From positions 15,835,929 to 15,899,928 of the forward strand of contig OW285187.1 in assembly GCA_935421135.1 (NCBI GenBank): DNA of 64,000 nucleotides. The letters run 5' to 3'. Below are positions 51,444-63,834 of this stretch, piece by piece (within the stretch, counting starts at the first letter, position 1; every line of letters begins with the position of its first letter). A model generated the notes under the pieces. That model was not told where the DNA came from and did no database searches. It worked only from the letters and a program-made list of their open reading frames with translations. A program made the translations under genes and the position numbers. The DNA is from Bugulina stolonifera (taxonomy: Eukaryota; Bryozoa; Gymnolaemata; Cheilostomatida; Bugulidae).

Positions 51444-53894
51444 ATATTCATCAGCAGCATACAGCTATATATCCTCTAGGAGTGTATGTATACTCTGTTA
51501 CATGCATTAGCTAACTACAGCCACTGTTACAGATCGCTACATGCTGAAAAGGTTCCATTAAATACTAGATAAACAGCAGCGAATGAAATGAAAAGTTCAG
51601 TTATAAATGTTTGTATTAAATCGGAAAATTATTGATTAAAGTAATGGTATAGATTCAACATCCGCAATTATTCTGTAGAAGTGATGAAATTTGCGTATGG
51701 AATTTAATCGACTAAAATAGAATAATGGTGAAGTTGTGTGCTTTGACTAAGTAAATATAAACAGCTTTGATTCCCTCAACAATGAGAACATTATAAAAAT
51801 AAAATGCCAGTAAAGTATGTAGCTGTTGGCAATGAGTTGGGAGAATTAGAGCTTTGTACAGATGCAGTGCGCTTTATAACAGTACAAGAGTAAATATGGG
51901 ATACAGTACGTTGCATGTACTTACCTGACTTATATAGTACACAGCATGTTACATGGACTTACCTGTCTTGCATAGCACACAGCATCAGGATGCATATAAA
52001 TTGTTATGTACCAGATACATGAAGCTGTAGACCACAGGTGTAGATGGCCTTCACTAAAGTTTGTTTGACAAGGATATTTACAGCACCAGACACTTCATAA
52101 AAAATATAGCAAGGTAAAAACTATATCAGTTCTAGTACAAAATCGTGTTCCCTATTTAATACAGAGAAGCTTTTCCTTTTCGTAATTCTATTTCTGGGTA
52201 TAAATATTTGACCATTGTTTGGAATAACCAGGATATATATAACTCTATGGGAATTAAGTCATAGACTGTAACCTATAGAATAATTAGATGTTTCATTAAC
52301 CCAGCATCTTATAATGTACATATTAAATTTGTCTATCAATATTCACAATTTGACCAATTTGAAATTACACCATAACATCAATAGTAATTATTTGTCCTGA
52401 CCTACTAATTATAAATCCAATCAAAGTAATGAGCTAATTGCAAGTAGTTATCAATCTGGTCTTATATGAAATCAAAACTGAAGAAACCGAGGGAGGACAA
52501 CTTGAAGATGCCATCCACTAGTATGTTAGTGATTAGTGTAAGATCTGCCAGGTTCTGTAGGTAACACACTACTACATACTTAGTACCATGTACTTACTGG
52601 TATATAGTTGTGGGTGCCAGACCACATTCTAAGCTCTAATAGTTACTAACTTCAAATTAGATTTCAGCCAACATAATAATTATAATTATCATAGTGTCAT
52701 TAGAAACCAGAATACAGTTCAACCAGCATTTGAGTCGAGTATAACAGTTTTAATAGTACAATATACGATATACAGTTTGTATGTACATATCCTGTATATA
52801 TTTTATGCAAAGCCATATTGTAGATAAACTAAAAAGCATTACTATTATTGGTTCAAAACCCCAAAAATAAAAAATGTAGGCCTGTATATAAACATCATAA
52901 TTTAATATAGTTATGTATAAATCATAGTATACAGTGTATATTAATCAGTGTTATTCAACTCGTGGGATAGTTTGGAAAATAATAAATAAAAACAATTACA
53001 CACTGGCATATCATACCGTTATAATAAAGTGGTTTTTATGTTCCAAAAGTGACAAGTCTCATAGACATAGAGGCCTAACTGAATTCACACTTTACTGGTT
53101 ACACAGGTGAATTGAGACTAAGTCAAACCCAGGCCAATCTTATTCTCAGGCCACCCTCTCCTTGCATTTTTGAATGCATTTTAAAGCTAGGCAGGTATGA
53201 AAGGTAAGTGATAGCTCGAAGCAATCAAAAGTAATACCAAATCAATTAGCTTAGCACTATTAAATGGTTTGTTTTAAAACATTATATGTTTTGAGTTAAC
53301 AAGTAAATATGCACATGCACATGTGTATATTAGAAATTACGTACAAGAATCCAATAGTTACCATAAGCCCCTACTGAGCAACCTTCAACTACATTTATAT
53401 ACAAGTTGCATAGCACGGAATATATCCATAGAATAGTGCAGTCAGTCACTGTCAGGACGGAGGCTGAAACATAAACAGTCATAGGTTTTACAAGAAAACA
53501 CAACAACTCGGTGGAAAATAATTCTAATGTACATGTAATTAAAAGATAGTAAAAATCAGCTTGAAAATAGGAATTGTGGAGTTGTGTTTTCCACATATTC
53601 AAAGGAAGGACAACTCACAAATAAGTACTTCACCTTTCAAAGACTGTTTGTTATGATGCATGTGTAACTAAACAGTACATCCATGCAGTATATCCATGGG
53701 GCTGTGCCACCCACAACACACATAAGGGAATAGTGTCACCTTATAAAGACGTAACTAGCCATAGTCAATCATAATTATACTATTCATAGTTGGCTACAGG
53801 TAAATACAATATGTCATGTGATATGGTCATGTGATATGGTCATGTGATATGGTCATGTGATATGCAGAATCAGAGGTTCTCTTACCTGTATTAG
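51444..53894. other. Spacer between the Nav start and the TTC5 stop
   Basis: Should contain the sodium-channel promoter and 5' leader and the TTC5 3' end, which are transcribed in the same direction. I find no coding similarity. A tandem run of tcatgtgatatgg units is at about 53815-53862, and a gaggacaact foldback motif is near 52493. Confidence 0.45.
53815..53862. repeat. Short tandem repeat near the TTC5 stop
   Basis: About four copies of a gtgatatggtcat unit just downstream of the TTC5 coding end. Confidence 0.8.
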
Positions 53895-55190
53895 CTATTC
53901 ACTCATAGCAGTCACTGACAGCACAGTTGGTGCTTGTTTTTCAATGCCCAACTTCTTTCCGTTAACAACCATGACCATCGGAGTTTCGACTCGTATAAAA
54001 CTGTACTCTAGAGGCTGGTCAGCATCGTCCACTTTGATGGACATGAGATGTGGTTCAGGTATAGCTACGCAGTCACCCGAGTTAACGCCGTAGGTTTTGG
54101 CTACATTATACAGACAGACGACAATACACTGTCCTTGTGAATCTATCAATACAAAAGTATACGGTATGGCTGGATCTGTGGACATGCTGCCAATAACTTT
54201 ACCAGAAGTTACGACTCCCGAATTTGTACCAACACATAAATCTGTGAAAGTCTTGTGCGCCAAATCAATTGACCTGCCAATTGGACTGGTATAGGAACCT
54301 CCAGCATAAGGGCCGATATCTGAGTTATCAATTGATGAGACAACCTTCTGCAGTTTTGCTTTGCCCAACATTCCACATTTGGTAGATAGCATGTTGGAAG
54401 TAGACCGTAAATAGTCTTTCAACATATCCACTTTGGCTATTGGTATATCCCATGCAGGGTCGAGCTCCGCTGACCGTCTAAAGCCTGCCAGTGCCGACTC
54501 AAAGTCACTCTGGTATAAGTAACACATGGATCGGTTAAAGTGTAGATCAGGATTGCTTTTAGCTACTATGTCTTTTTCAGCCTGTGAATATGCCTTCATG
54601 CAAAGCTGTATAGTTCGTTCATTTTGACTACCACAAAAGAATTGTGCAAGATAAGCGTTGCCCAGAACAAACCATGAGGTTCCATCAGCAATATCTAAAT
54701 TGATTGCCTCTTTGGCCTTTCCTACACTGTCAGTAATATGCTGTAGCTTTTCCTCTCTTGTATTTCCAAATTGTCTCAAAACCATCGATAGGTTACGCAA
54801 AGATATCTTGTTCTTAGAATGTTGAAGGGCACCAGAAAAACAGTTTTTAGCCGAGTCAATATCACCTTTTTTCCAAAAACATTCGCCTAAAATATTCCAG
54901 GCCTCGACATGTTTAGGATCAAGTTTGACAGCCTTAGAAATGAATTCTTGTGCATTTTCATCAAACTTAGACTTGACATTCAAACACTTTCCTTTCAGCA
55001 TAAGATACTCCGCCTTGTTCTTCAGAGAATCTTTATTGTCTTCAATCAGTTGTAGCGTATCCACCATTTTCTTTTCCACATCTGCAGCCTTCTCATTGGC
55101 TTTCTCAACTGAATGCTCTTCTATATACATGTCACGGTAGCGATACAAATCATCTACCTTCTGCAGTAGCTCATCACGTGTGAGACCCAT
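53895..55190 (-). CDS. TTC5: TTC5 (Strap), intronless
   Basis: 431 residues in one uninterrupted frame (human 440). The N-terminal two thirds are TPR units (for example AWNILGECFWKKGDIDSAKNCF, SWFVLGNAYLAQFF, LHFNRSMCYLYQSDFESALAGF), and the C-terminal third is the OB-fold domain (VGTNSGVVTSGKVIGSMS, YTFVLIDSQGQCIVV, VETPMVMVVNGKKLG). In vertebrates TTC5 is a p300/JMY cofactor and also binds nascent tubulin at the ribosome during tubulin mRNA autoregulation. The ATG at 55190 matches the family start (MGLTRDELLQKVDDLYRYRD). All other host genes in the window except the kinase have several introns. Confidence 0.93.
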   Translation of the reverse strand: MGLTRDELLQKVDDLYRYRDMYIEEHSVEKANEKAADVEKKMVDTLQLIEDNKDSLKNKAEYLMLKGKCLNVKSKFDENAQEFISKAVKLDPKHVEAWNILGECFWKKGDIDSAKNCFSGALQHSKNKISLRNLSMVLRQFGNTREEKLQHITDSVGKAKEAINLDIADGTSWFVLGNAYLAQFFCGSQNERTIQLCMKAYSQAEKDIVAKSNPDLHFNRSMCYLYQSDFESALAGFRRSAELDPAWDIPIAKVDMLKDYLRSTSNMLSTKCGMLGKAKLQKVVSSIDNSDIGPYAGGSYTSPIGRSIDLAHKTFTDLCVGTNSGVVTSGKVIGSMSTDPAIPYTFVLIDSQGQCIVVCLYNVAKTYGVNSGDCVAIPEPHLMSIKVDDADQPLEYSFIRVETPMVMVVNGKKLGIEKQAPTVLSVTAMSE

Positions 55191-58100
55191 ACTAATATAC
55201 TAAGTTGACAGAGAAATTCTACAAAACACAAGATGTCTGTTAGAGCAAGGAGTAAGATGGTGGGAAGAGGTTCTTCTTTGATAAATTTGTGAGTGACCTG
55301 CTCCTTGGTTAAGAATGCACATATTTAAGTAGCTAGTTGTTCCTAGTCATGAGTAGGCGACTTTGCCAACTTCACAAAATTAGCAGAATCAGAATACCTA
55401 GAATAGCTCAGTTTATACGACACCTTTATATATTTTGGGCTGTTATAGCAGGTCACTTACCAGCCTACAAATTTCACTAGAATCTTTACTATTCATTAAG
55501 AATTATTTACTGACTACCTAAGTTTCATAGAAAGAGAAATGCATTACACAATACTTATAAGCTTATGTTCGAAATCTGAGTATTATTGTAAATTTCATTT
55601 ATTATGGAAGACTAAAGCTCCTAAGGTCCTAAATTCAGCAAGTCTTATTCTATAGGCAAATACATTGCATTGGTTGTAGCACAGCTCTAAGTTCTTTAAA
55701 ATGTGGACTAGTATTCCGAGTACTTTTTCGGTCAACTCAAGTATTGGTATATCTCAATATTCAACTAGGCCTACCTATATGATTGATTCACAAAATATGA
55801 ACTGCACTGAGTTCGAACCATGGAAACACACAGTATATGAACTGTGAAGCCCCAATATTAACAGTAACATGTATCACCAGTGTTAGAGTGGAACAAATGA
55901 GGGGGTACACTGCACCGCTAAGTCCAGAATATTGCCTGTTAGAGTATCTAAGCTAAGTCTAGAGGATACCCACATGTACCCTCACATCTAACACTGCGTG
56001 GCACTGGTGGGTGACTATACTTGCCAAGGAGCAAGAGCAAAAAATCATAACAAATCTGGTCTCGTCTGCTCAAAATCTCAGGACAAGTACCAGAGTACCT
56101 GTACATAGTTTGAGTGTTTATTATTTGATTAGAAACTATCTATAAAAAGCATCAAATTATCCATTTTAGTGCTATTTAGCTATTTACTTCAATGTAAATG
56201 ACTTATTTTAGGTTTTATCTCGTGTTTTATAAGGTTTGGTAACAATTTTACCATAATGATTTATGGCTATTATAGATAAAAATGATAAATCAGGTCAGCT
56301 GAAAATTAGTAGGGACAGACACAAATAAAAACCAGGAGGTGTCCTGACAAAATTTGGACACTTGACAAGTATGCGCGTGGCGACTGTCCCTGTGTGTAAC
56401 ACGAACTCAAACACTAGACTGTTTGCTCATTTGATTTGCACTCAGGAGTACTCAGGAATACTTATGATGAGCTCATGAACAGTCGTTCTGCTGATGCAAT
56501 TGTCACTAGAGCTGCTACAAGAGGTGACCCACCCACTATTTATGCAAAAACATCTGCCTACCATGGTTGATGGTAGCTTCCTGCCTAAGACTATACGTGA
56601 ACTCTAGTAACAATTACTGCAACAAACGTAGCAACAAATATATGCTAGTATAACATGAACACATGACCACAGCAATCCTGACAAACGCCAAAAACAAATG
56701 AGGCGTACCCCTTGCACCATGCTCTAGTACGCTCTAAAGAAGAAAACGTAAGACGTATCAGTGAGTGATCAGTATTGTCTTGGGAGCTAGGTAAGAGCAC
56801 TAAGGCTAAGGGGATAGGTAAGATTATAAGGATAGCTTGGAGATAGCTGAGAGATAGCTGGAGACTTAAGAAGGGGACACTTTATGGTTGAGAGTGAATG
56901 AGAGAGGTAGAGGAGACAGACTAACAGTACAGAGGAAGGATATATTAAACTTGTGAGTACAGACATTACAAGTATCAGTACGTGTACGAGTATTATCCAA
57001 TCTCTATCTTTCTTACGTATAATTAATAAAATAAAAAAATAAGATGACACAAATTTAATGAGGTATGGCATGAGATTACTGGGGATGAAGTAACTTACAT
57101 GAGCACTTACAAAAACAAAAGGGACTCCTAGTTGGGAAATTATACGTTTGACCAAAATTAAATCAAAAAATCTTTGATCAAATGAAAAATCAAACAAGAC
57201 GCGTAGCTAGGGTTCTTCAACAAAAAAGTAAACAAGTTTGCGGGTACCCGTTAATTTACTATTAAGAAGAGTTAGGATCTTGCACTAGATTGTTATTACT
57301 ACTGCAGGTAAAAGATATAATGTTGAAACCAATACGGATTTCGTGTACAAAGCGTAGACTAACAAGCTTTTGGAAGGTAGGAAACGTTAGTTTTATTCTT
57401 GACATAGATCAGTTGCTTAATATACATCGGCGCTCCTCGCATACGTGCCGCTCTTGCAGGCGGTTTTGTAGGCTACGGAATTAAGAATCACTTTGGTAAC
57501 GGGATGCCAAAAGCATGGTCAAAAGACTGAGCAGAACAGTGGTATTGTAGCACGATTATTTTAATTTTCTTGCAGTAGTTTCATCCCTTACTTTGAGCAG
57601 CAGATTTTCCAAAGGCAAGAACAGCCTCCCCTTTTTAAAACTGCATTGTTCCATTTTATATGGTCAACACTCTAGCCTGATTAATGCTCATTGTACGTTG
57701 TTCACAATGATAAATTTACCGTTCTATTTATCTTATCTTATCTTATGTACAACCTATTAGAAATGGGTTAATCCCTATTTCGTGGCGTGCTATAGATGTG
57801 CTGAATGGCGTAATATTTTTCTCATTCTTGCTTTGTTTCTAGCTAAATGTTGGTAGGTTTCCATGAAATAGGTAGTTGCATTAATGTAAAATATGGGTTA
57901 GACGAGGTAAACATTGTTTTAGTTACACCCGCTATCTGCTCAGATTAAGACAAATATACACACTCCACTAGCCATATAATGGTAAAAGTATTAGCTTTAG
58001 ACATGAACAAAAATTTTGAGGTTTTATCGTAATTACTTATTACTAACATTGAACATTACCCATCTTCAATCAGTCAATGAAGCACATCTCGGACAGCTTA

Positions 58101-58787
58101 AGATAGCAATCGCATTCTGTCTCTTTTCAATCCATATATACATTGTCAGACTGATTAGACTAATACGTTGATGTTGGTGGCCAAGTGCTCTAGCACTAGT
58201 CACTCTGGTCTTGCAATAATGATGCAAGTTATCTGCAAGGACGTGGGCTCAAGTCCCGCCAATGATCTGGAGGTTTTCGTCCCGTAGAAGGTTTTCCCTC
58301 CGTGCCATATCGGACTATAACAATATCCTGCTCTAGGAGCCGTGGTGGCCCCTTGATCAGCTCTGCTATTGGGCAGCCACGTTAAAGAATTTTTTTGGCA
58401 CCACGGATATTATTATTATTAATTATGAGATTTGGAGAAAGTCTGGTCATTTGATATTTTTTATGACTATATTCCTTATCCCTGCCCACAATTTCATATT
58501 GCATTGTGGCTTGTGTTCAAAGTACCTAAATAATTGTATTCTGTATTTGCAATGTTTATGTGAAGGAATTAGATTTGCAACTAAATGGAGTTAAAGACTC
58601 TGTACAGTTACTTGTACACATGGATGACTGGGAACTTTAGGTTGACAGGTTTATCTATCTTGTAAATTTATTACCCAATGCAGGAAATCAGGAACATTAA
58701 GTTATTGTTTTATTCACAATAATGATTTGTCTCTATTTCTATTATTATTATCATTATATTTATAGGGATTGTAGGGATAGTTTGATT
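55191..58787. other. Intergenic region between TTC5 and the GTPase gene
   Basis: 3.6 kb between divergent genes. No coding similarity was recognised. It holds a tRNA-derived SINE at about 58172-58420, a short ttatc repeat near 57727, and a stretch near 55875-55940 sharing gtggaacaaatgagg with 3318-3332 in the METTL23 intron, probably an old dispersed repeat. Confidence 0.5.
58172..58420 (+). mobile_element. tRNA-derived SINE
   Basis: Begins with a type-II tRNA-like head: A box ggtggccaagtgctctagc and B box gtgggctcaagtccc, about 65 bases apart. A tRNA-unrelated body follows (cgtcccgtagaaggttttcc..., ggagccgtggtggcccc...), and it ends in a tattattatta tail. Leucine/serine tRNAs have a similar A box. 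No clear target duplication could be defined. Confidence 0.7.
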
Positions 58788-61700
58788 ATGATTGAAGATA
58801 AGAGAGATGAGATTGAAGGTAAAGTACTAGCTCAAATAGATGGATTAAAGTGGATAAAGGTAAATCATATGAGTATTGTTGACAGTTAATCAATCGTCTT
58901 GTCAATTAGTCAGTTTTCAAAGTTAATTCTTCCATTTTGTTGTTATAGTCTTGAGAAATTGATTATACAATATCTATTGCATTAACTTCTGGATACAATT
59001 TATATAAAAAAAGACAGGCATAATAATTATAATCATCAATTCCCTTTCTCTTGTTTAATGACTGTACACAGTGTATTTTCAACAATGACATCAGCATTTC
59101 TCACTGTTTTTGTAAAAAATGTGGCCGATCTTTATGGCATTCTATGACGCACATTAAGTGTAATACCTGATTCTAAATAATTTTTTTAGTTCCTATGTCC
59201 TAATTTCAGAAAATAATTGTATTCACACAGAAGCAAACACACTTTGCTACTTTAGTATAGTGGAATATACATATATATAAATAATATGAAACCTCAATTT
59301 ACTGCAAGGATTCAGCTTTGTGAGGTCACACTCTCATTCTGATTAAATTCCTCCCTTTTGAAATCAATCAGTAACAAACTTGTCGTCAAATGTCTGGGAG
59401 GGAAGACTCCTTCCCTCACTATACACTTTATCATAATTTTTTATACTGTGCTAATCTTTAGATTGTTGGTATTGGTAATGTGGCATCAGGGAAAACATGT
59501 TTAATCAAGTACTTCTGTGAGAATAAGGTAAATTACTACAACAGGATTATTGTGCTATTGCATAACATAATTTTGTGATGGATTGCTACCTATTGATTTT
59601 TTGATTATTTATTTTTTGTGTGTGGCTATTCTAATTTTGTGATATTTATAATATTTATATTTCAGTTTGCTCCTGGATACCAGCCAACTATTGGTGTCGA
59701 TTATGGATTTAAAATTGAAACAGTAGCTGGAAAGGAAGGTATAATGTATACTGTAATCACATCATTACATTCATCCAGTTTCTGTGATAATAGATGAATT
59801 TCGTATCATACTTGTATGTACTTGTGTTAACAGGTAAACCTATGTTGCAAAACTACAATCTCCAAACAGTTCACTAAAACATAAATGTATCTTCGTTGGA
59901 TAGATTCTTTAAAAATTATTGCTGCAACATTCAAGTACGCTGTGTGATAAATGCTTTGTTGTGTATTATTTAAACAGTGCGAGTGCATCTCTGGGACCTG
60001 TCTGGTAATGATGAGTATTATGACACAAGAATAGAGTTGTATGGGAAGACAGACGGTGTGTTCATATCATATGATATTACCAACTCTAGTTCATTTGATG
60101 CAGTCACTCAGTGGTATAATGAAGTGTGCAATTCCTGCAACCCTAAACCTGTCATAGTACTCTGTGCCTGTAAGGTAAGTAATGAATAAAGATTGAGTTC
60201 CTAACGTCACTATAATTGTGCTACATATACAGTGCCAACATTGTACTGTACAACGCTCATCAAAGAAGTGTGTTTTACCGCACATCTTATTCCTAACCTT
60301 TGACCCTATGACCTCATGGGGGCTCAAACCCTGAACTCGAAGTTAGAAGCTCGGCACTCTAACCACTGGTCTACTCAATCTTGTCGTTCACACAAGTAAC
60401 TAGTTGGTAGAGTGTATCCGTAGTAACTGATAGAGTGAGGGATCCATTCTGTACTACATTATGACTACTGTCTGTGTAATCACTCTTTCAACTCAAATTA
60501 TATTTTTTTTATCGGCAGCACCTATGCAAGTATTGTATAACTACTACTATAACAATTACAATCCAACCCATTAAGGTATATATTTATTTATTTAATTATT
60601 TTATTGTGTTACTATAATAGTAGTATCACATAATCCAAGAAATATTATTATAGTTAAAGTAAAACCCAACGGTATAATCAGAAACATTAGTTACAATATG
60701 GCACAGTTTTAAAGTATGAGTATAACTATTAAACTCTACAATATAGGATATTATTATAATACAACTGCAATGTACAATGTAAATGTAGCTGCATGTTGCA
60801 CATATTATTATCTTTGAGCAAACGATCAGTTTCAACAAAATAATCACAAAACTCATGCTGGAAAAGAGCATTAAATTTTTTATCAAAGTTTTCAAAATCC
60901 ACTTTAGCTACTGACGCTGCCTTAACATGAAATGGATCACACGATTCGTATTGAAATATTTCACCAAACTTAGTGTCCTCTAAGTCTACAAATAGTTGTG
61001 TAGCCTTGACCTTAGCTGGTGATTGTTTATCTTGTGTCAGTCTCTCTTCTACCTCATCCTTAGCTACGGGTAGTAATTCATATTTCCAGGTGGAATCAAA
61101 TATTTGAGTGAACATTTTATTGTAGTGAATCTTATTGTTTGTATTCTTCTTACTGCAAATCTCTAGACCCTTCCAGATATCACTCTCTTCTACTGGATCT
61201 ACAGAATATATGCATTCAATTACTAAGATACACAAAGTGTAGTTATATTATTGTAGCTGTTATGTTATTATGTGTTGATTAGGGTGTTGCATTGACATCT
61301 TGTTACTAATACTAAAATATAACTGAGGTGTGGTATGATATCAGCTAACACCTACTTGTCCGATTCCAAAATTTCTCTTCTTCCTCTTCTTGAATAACAT
61401 CAAGTTTAGTGAATCCGCTTGTCACTTTCTCATATCTATCTCCTTTAAATCCATCACTTCCTTCAGCATTTCTTACTTTATTCATAAACTCTCTCAATAT
61501 CCTATCTCTCCTAGATATCACATTCTCATACCTGAAATAGTAGTTCGCAAATGAGACAATATTATATTATATAATAGTACATTGTATTATATACACTATG
61601 AGCAGACAACTCCTGTGTTACAAGCAAGACTTATCATTGATTACTTTAACACTATGAACTTTGTGTTATTCTCTGTAGATGACATGATGTTATGTAACTA

Positions 61701-63238
61701 ATAGTTACTAGTGTAGTTTTTAGTCAACATAACTCTGTCTGTTTATATACAGTACATTCTGTTCTTAATGCATTGATTTCAATATTTGATTATACACAAT
61801 TACATACATGTGATAACACACAACATAACATTATATACTGGGAACATGTCTGTGTGGCCTGTACCAAACATACTATAAATACTATAACAATGTACTGTTG
61901 AATATAAATTTGAATAAGTATGATATAATAATGGACTTACCCTATTGCCATTATAATAGGCAAGAGCAGAAGCAGCACCAAACATAACTCCATAATAATA
62001 CCCAAGCATATTGACAGAAGATAGGGGATGATAAATTCAAACATCACCTTAACGTATCTTGTTCACAGAGCAAATAGAAACCGAACTTGTCTGTTCGAAT
62101 TGAATATTCGCAGTGAAAGTTGATTGTTGACGCGACGTAAAATATATTTTTTGATTGTTAACACAGTGACATCAATTTTACTAATGGTAAAAAGGGTTTT
62201 CCATGTACAAAGTACATTGTATAAGTAAGTATTTATCTACTACTCGTATATTATTAATATTATCTACAATGTATGTAGAATTACACAGTGTATTATTAGT
62301 TAGGAATATACTCTGCTATTATCTAACAAATTGAACATAACTAAAGTAAACCAGCAAAAGGCATATTTGTTACAACTAGATATGGCATTAAAATGTGTTC
62401 AACTTTATTCTATTTGATGGTGTAATGAATAGTTGTAGTCTAAATAATGTACCGTACTTGTATAGGGTTTGGTCAATTTTTGCCTAAAATTGTCTTTTAG
62501 ACAAGGTTAGATATTATATGTAATGACGTTATGAATAGAATATTGACGGAGCTGCAGGTCTCTCCCTTCAGGATATAATCTGGAAATGTGTATGGAGGGT
62601 CTACAGCTATGCCTCTGTACAACACAGTCTCCCTCAGTTGCTTGCAACTTTTGCCTTTCATTATAATGCCATGAAGTAGACAGGCCAGTGTTATCTAAAC
62701 AGTGTTGTACATGACACCGTCATATCCAGGCATTGAATTTAAATTCATATTATATACATGTATAAGTAAAGTAAGCAAGTAGAGGTAATTATATTTAATA
62801 TCCTATAATATTACAATATAATATTGTAAGGCTACAAGCCTTCATCTGTATAAGATGGTATTATAGTTTCTTGTATATTGTACATGTAGGTATTGCATAT
62901 TGTAGGTAGACCAAAAGAGTAAAAGAGTTATATCTAAAGAAAAAGGCGAAGAATGGGCAAAGCAGAACAGAGTAGGGTAAGATTCCAGTGCTTTATGATA
63001 TGGTACAAACTTTAATATGTTTCAGTTTTGACATGTGCTATGATCGAGTTTATTATTACTTACTTGGCTACATATGGTTATGCTGTATTGTATATAGTAT
63101 ATATTACTTGGCTACATACACTGTATGAGTATGCTGTATTTATTTACTTGTAGCTACTTTGAAGTATCTTCAGCTACTGGAGAGAATGTGTTGGAGATGT
63201 ATAGCTCTTTGTTGGGCACAATAATGAAGAGGAAGTGA
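58788..63238 (+). CDS. Small Rab-like GTPase related to the GTPase part of DNAJC27 (6 exons)
   Basis: Six exons join in frame: 58788-58859, 59462-59527, 59666-59738, 59978-60174, 62906-62976 and 63154-63238, giving 187 residues. G motifs: P-loop GNVASGKT, switch I PTIGVDYG, G3 WDLSGND, G4 ACKVD (an A-C pair instead of the usual N/T-K context) and G5 VSSATG. The order and the TIGVDYG and FYEVR-like segments resemble DNAJC27 (RBJ), but the protein stops at KRK without a J domain and has no C-terminal prenylation cysteines. The P-loop (SGKT) and DxSGN are unusual for Rabs and may alter GTP hydrolysis. The ATG at 58788 is the first in its exon. Family placement is moderate. Confidence 0.8.
60290..60385 (-). 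repeat. tRNA-like repeat fragment
   Basis: On the minus strand, an A-box-like tagaccagtggttagagtgcc and a B-box-like agggtttgagcccc stand at tRNA spacing, but stems do not pair. Probably the head of a tRNA-derived SINE or a dead tRNA, inside an intron of the GTPase gene. Confidence 0.5.
60729..61993 (-). CDS. Nested secreted protein of unknown function (3 exons)
   Basis: Exons 61993-61941, 61531-61356 and 61198-60729 join in frame to 232 residues. The protein starts with a strong signal peptide (MELCLVLLLLLPIIMAIG). It continues with charged, helix-prone segments, a NRT glycosylation site, and an IWKGLEICSKK...DSTWKYELLPVAKDEVEERL region, and ends with three cysteines near the C-terminus. 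Another ATG-led frame (62009) overlaps exon 1 but does not join exon 2 in phase, so I chose 61993. No family was recognised. It lies on the opposite strand inside an intron of the GTPase gene. The exact end of exon 3 is uncertain. Confidence 0.6.
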
Positions 63239-63509
63239 GGTAATACTGACAGATAGAACAGCAGCACTGCACCATACTATGTGCCATATATGGCGGTTTA
63301 CCAACTGCGTGACATGTAACGTATGTAACTATATACATGTACATATAATGTACATGTAGCTAGCTGATGTTATAAAAGAGACAGAGCTATCATTTTAGGA
63401 GGAAAAGCAAATTTTGAACTATTTAGGTCATTTTATTATACTTGGTGGCCTACAACTTTATATATTATACATGTATATCTATCCATGGACATTCATAAAA
63501 ATATTGATC

Positions 63510-63562
63510 ATAGCTAGGAGTTGCCCTCTCTCTCTTACCTTCATCATGGAGAGAAGAGAGGG
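63510..63562. repeat. Foldback repeat with agttgccctctct arms
   Basis: The outward parts ggagttgccctctctctctt and agagaagagaggggacaactct are near reverse complements separated by about 14 bases. The surrounding bases also show weak inverted similarity (gatcat, ccattg). Related half-sites occur in several introns of the sodium-channel gene. Confidence 0.6.
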
Positions 63563-63807
63563 GACAACTCTGCATTAAAGTTCATAATTATATTTTATGA
63601 TCATTCAATGGACATATTTTGTAGTTTTCAAGACATGAAACTTGTCATGTTTGGTTGTTAGTGCAATTATACCAGCTCTTGGTAATACCTTGTATTTATT
63701 ATCACTGAGAATGGTAGAACAACATATAAATAAATTATAAATAATTGATGATAATTATAATATCATTCACTCTTGATTGAACTCAAAAACACAAAACACT
63801 AGTTTAT

Positions 63808-63834
63808 ATAATATAATATAATATAATATAATAT
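63808..63834. repeat. (ATAAT)n microsatellite
   Basis: About five copies of the five-base unit taata. Confidence 0.85.

Larger units (their letters stand above)
60175..62905. other. Large intron of the GTPase gene containing a nested gene
   Basis: 2.7 kb. Holds a tRNA-like fragment at its left end and, on the opposite strand, a three-exon gene (60729-61993). The remainder is AT-rich intron sequence. Confidence 0.7.

Noticed and set aside
61800..62009. 69-residue frame starting MLGYYYGVM as the first exon of the nested gene
   Set aside because: It joins the next exon out of phase, while the overlapping frame from 61993 gives a signal peptide and correct phase.
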